Positions 63,791 to 64,000 of a stretch of DNA of 64,000 bases are shown here, in pieces. Location: positions 1-64,000 of the forward strand of contig CAWBKU010000004.1 of NCBI GenBank assembly GCA_963789535.1, written 5' to 3'. The notes under the pieces were generated by a model that was not told the origin of the DNA, did no database searches, and saw nothing but the letters and a program-made list of their open reading frames with translations. This DNA comes from CAVXHQ01 sp963789535 (GTDB taxonomy: Bacteria; Pseudomonadota; Alphaproteobacteria; Rhodobacterales; Rhodobacteraceae). The stretch's first letter is position 1. Each line of letters starts with the position of its first letter. The position numbers and the translations under genes were made by a program.

Positions 63791-64000
63791 GGGCGGCGGC
63801 GGCGAGGCCGAGGCAGTCCCCGGGCAGGATCGCCAGCATCGCGGGGGCCCGGGCGCAGAGCGTCACCGGGCCAAGCGCGGCGTTCGAGGTGCCTATCCGC
63901 CTGCCGGGCGCGAAGTCGAGGCCGTCGGTCGGCCAGCGCAGGCCGGTCGAGCCGCATCGCACCGGCGCCATCGGAAACAGCGAAACGAGCGTGCCCGGCG
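63726..64000 (-). CDS. thiN: Thiamine diphosphokinase, C-terminal part (cut by window)
   Basis: Only the last part (91 codons) is visible; it runs off the right edge. Residues GTLVSLFPMAPVRCGSTGLR and WPTDGLDFAPGRRIGTSNAA form the C-terminal beta-barrel of thiamine pyrophosphokinases, which transfer pyrophosphate from ATP to thiamine. The tail is AMLAILPGDCLGLAAAALTG. The identification rests on this segment only. It converges with the EamA gene and overlaps its last 65 bases. Confidence 0.7.
   Translation of the reverse strand, partial: PGTLVSLFPMAPVRCGSTGLRWPTDGLDFAPGRRIGTSNAALGPVTLCARAPAMLAILPGDCLGLAAAALTGPEVPHWPAPRSPAAVRAR

Overview
The window is a high-GC, gene-dense stretch of an alphaproteobacterial chromosome, most likely from the Rhodobacteraceae/Paracoccaceae. 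The evidence is the hisA/hisF/hisE layout, a tandem glycine riboswitch in front of gcvT-gcvH-gcvP, divergent cobT/cobS, split pqiA genes, two Kdo-transferase-like genes next to neu genes, and the style of the periplasmic sugar-transport operons. There is no phage and no CRISPR. The only mobile element is an IS5/IS427-type insertion sequence cut by the left edge.

Layout. 1-811: IS5-family element. 809-5900: CUT1 sugar ABC transporter, split into an IclR regulator plus ATPase on the minus strand and a divergent binding protein plus two permeases. 5938-9379: histidine genes hisA, hisF and hisE with small conserved genes. 9582-13577: rlmB, tRNA-Tyr, a beta-hydroxyacid dehydrogenase and hypothetical proteins. 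13751-21302: metY, a giant proline/alanine-rich single-pass protein and a CPA2 antiporter. 21306-25028: cobT/cobS, a ferredoxin and exported proteins. 25166-31615: DegP-type protease and the riboswitch-controlled glycine cleavage operon. 31759-39744: neuA/neuC/neuB (nonulosonic, sialic-like acid) with two GT30 Kdo transferases and several glycosyltransferases, which looks like a surface-glycan locus. 39895-47153: a GST, then a LacI-controlled CUT2 sugar uptake and catabolism operon with matching 18-bp operators. 47418-49628: katG with an Irr/Fur-like box. 49788-54453: pqiA1-pqiA2-pqiB-pqiC lipid-trafficking operon with a very long PqiB. 55299-64000: hflK/hflC, gor, rpiA, a GST, L-serine deaminase, an EamA transporter and the 3' end of a thiamine diphosphokinase gene.

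Functional links. Glycine cleavage (gcv), serine deamination (sdaA) and the glycine riboswitch belong to one-carbon and amino-acid catabolism. katG, gor and two GST-like proteins belong to redox defence. NeuC, NeuB and NeuA give the three steps from UDP-GlcNAc to a CMP-activated nonulosonate, and the flanking transferases could place it on lipopolysaccharide.

Caution on sequence quality. Four otherwise well-conserved genes carry single-base indels: cobT, neuC, hflC, and gcvP with a +1/-1 compensated pair. This many lesions in core genes looks more like consensus sequencing errors than true pseudogenes, though only re-sequencing can decide. All identifications come from reading motifs. No database search was run.
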